Assembly (NCBI GenBank): GCA_036389375.1
Contig: DASVQA010000185.1
Span: forward strand, 1-6,421
Length of the DNA: 6,421 nucleotides
Source of the DNA: QHXQ01 sp036389375
GTDB lineage: Bacteria > Acidobacteriota > Blastocatellia > Pyrinomonadales > Pyrinomonadaceae
Direction: 5' to 3'
Positions 6,230-6,421 of this stretch are shown in pieces; the first letter of the stretch is position 1; each line of letters starts with the position of its first letter. The notes under the pieces were generated by a model. It made no database searches. It saw only the letters and a list, made by a program, of their open reading frames with translations, and was not told where the DNA came from. The position numbers and the translations under genes were made by a program.

Positions 6230-6421
6230 TCACGCGTCCGCGCCGTCGGGGTGCAACAGCGTGCGGGTTTGCAGGTCGAAGCGATAGCCGGCGGGCAGAA
6301 CGTGTATGCGGACGCCGCTGATAGCGAGCAGTTCGCCGCGCGCGATGTCGGCGGGATTCGTGTAGGTCATGCCGCCCGCATCAATGATCGTGACCGCGCC
6401 CGCGCCGATGACTTCGAGTTG
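6230..6421 (-). CDS. Second cyanophycinase-like gene (only the C-terminal 63 residues in window)
   Basis: Only the last 63 residues and the stop codon are in the window; the rest lies off the right edge. The fragment aligns without gaps to residues 211-273 of the neighbouring cyanophycinase, with about half the positions identical by eye. Shared stretches include EV.G.G.VT.ID.G, the YTN motif and HVLPAG.RFDL. It is therefore a diverged paralogue rather than a recent duplicate. It lacks the basic tail of its neighbour and stops just past the shared domain. It lies upstream of cphB on the same strand, 244 bp away. The catalytic serine and histidine regions are not visible, so activity cannot be judged. 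It may be a second cyanophycinase or a related S51-family hydrolase. Confidence 0.85.
   Translation of the reverse strand, partial: QLEVIGAGAVTIIDAGGMTYTNPADIARGELLAISGVRIHVLPAGYRFDLQTRTLLHPDGADA

Overview
The window is a GC-rich bacterial segment in which every supported gene lies on the minus strand. Read in the direction of transcription (high to low coordinates), the order is: the C-terminal end of one cyanophycinase-like gene (cut by the right edge), a 244-bp spacer, a complete cyanophycinase (cphB), a complete cyanophycin synthetase (cphA), a complete class-3 (PF06089-type) asparaginase, a 177-bp spacer, and a cystathionine beta-synthase-like gene cut by the left edge. No RNA gene, insertion sequence, CRISPR array or phage feature is visible. 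The organism cannot be named from this. The GC content, tightly overlapping genes and gene content fit a free-living heterotrophic bacterium; an acidobacterial-type lineage is a guess only.

The core (about 1110-5985) is a translationally coupled cyanophycin unit. cphB and cphA share an ATGA overlap at 5038-5041. cphA and the asparaginase share a 10-bp overlap at 2222-2231, with the asparaginase ribosome-binding site inside cphA. Cyanophycin is a storage polymer with an Asp backbone and Arg on each side-chain carboxylate. CphA makes it from Asp, Arg and ATP, and CphB cuts it to beta-Asp-Arg dipeptides. No isoaspartyl dipeptidase or plant-type asparaginase, the usual next step, is seen here; a class-3 asparaginase occupies that place instead.

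The points most worth a second look are the coupled class-3 asparaginase, the tandem diverged cyanophycinases, a retained HxxEH motif in the CphA N-domain (the proposed primer-making site), a Gln-to-Thr change in the CphB substrate pocket, unusual low-complexity C-terminal tails on both CphA and CphB, and a pair of palindromic 10-mers spaced 11 bp apart upstream of the cbs-like gene.

The long plus-strand open frames throughout the window are antisense shadows of the GC-rich minus-strand genes.
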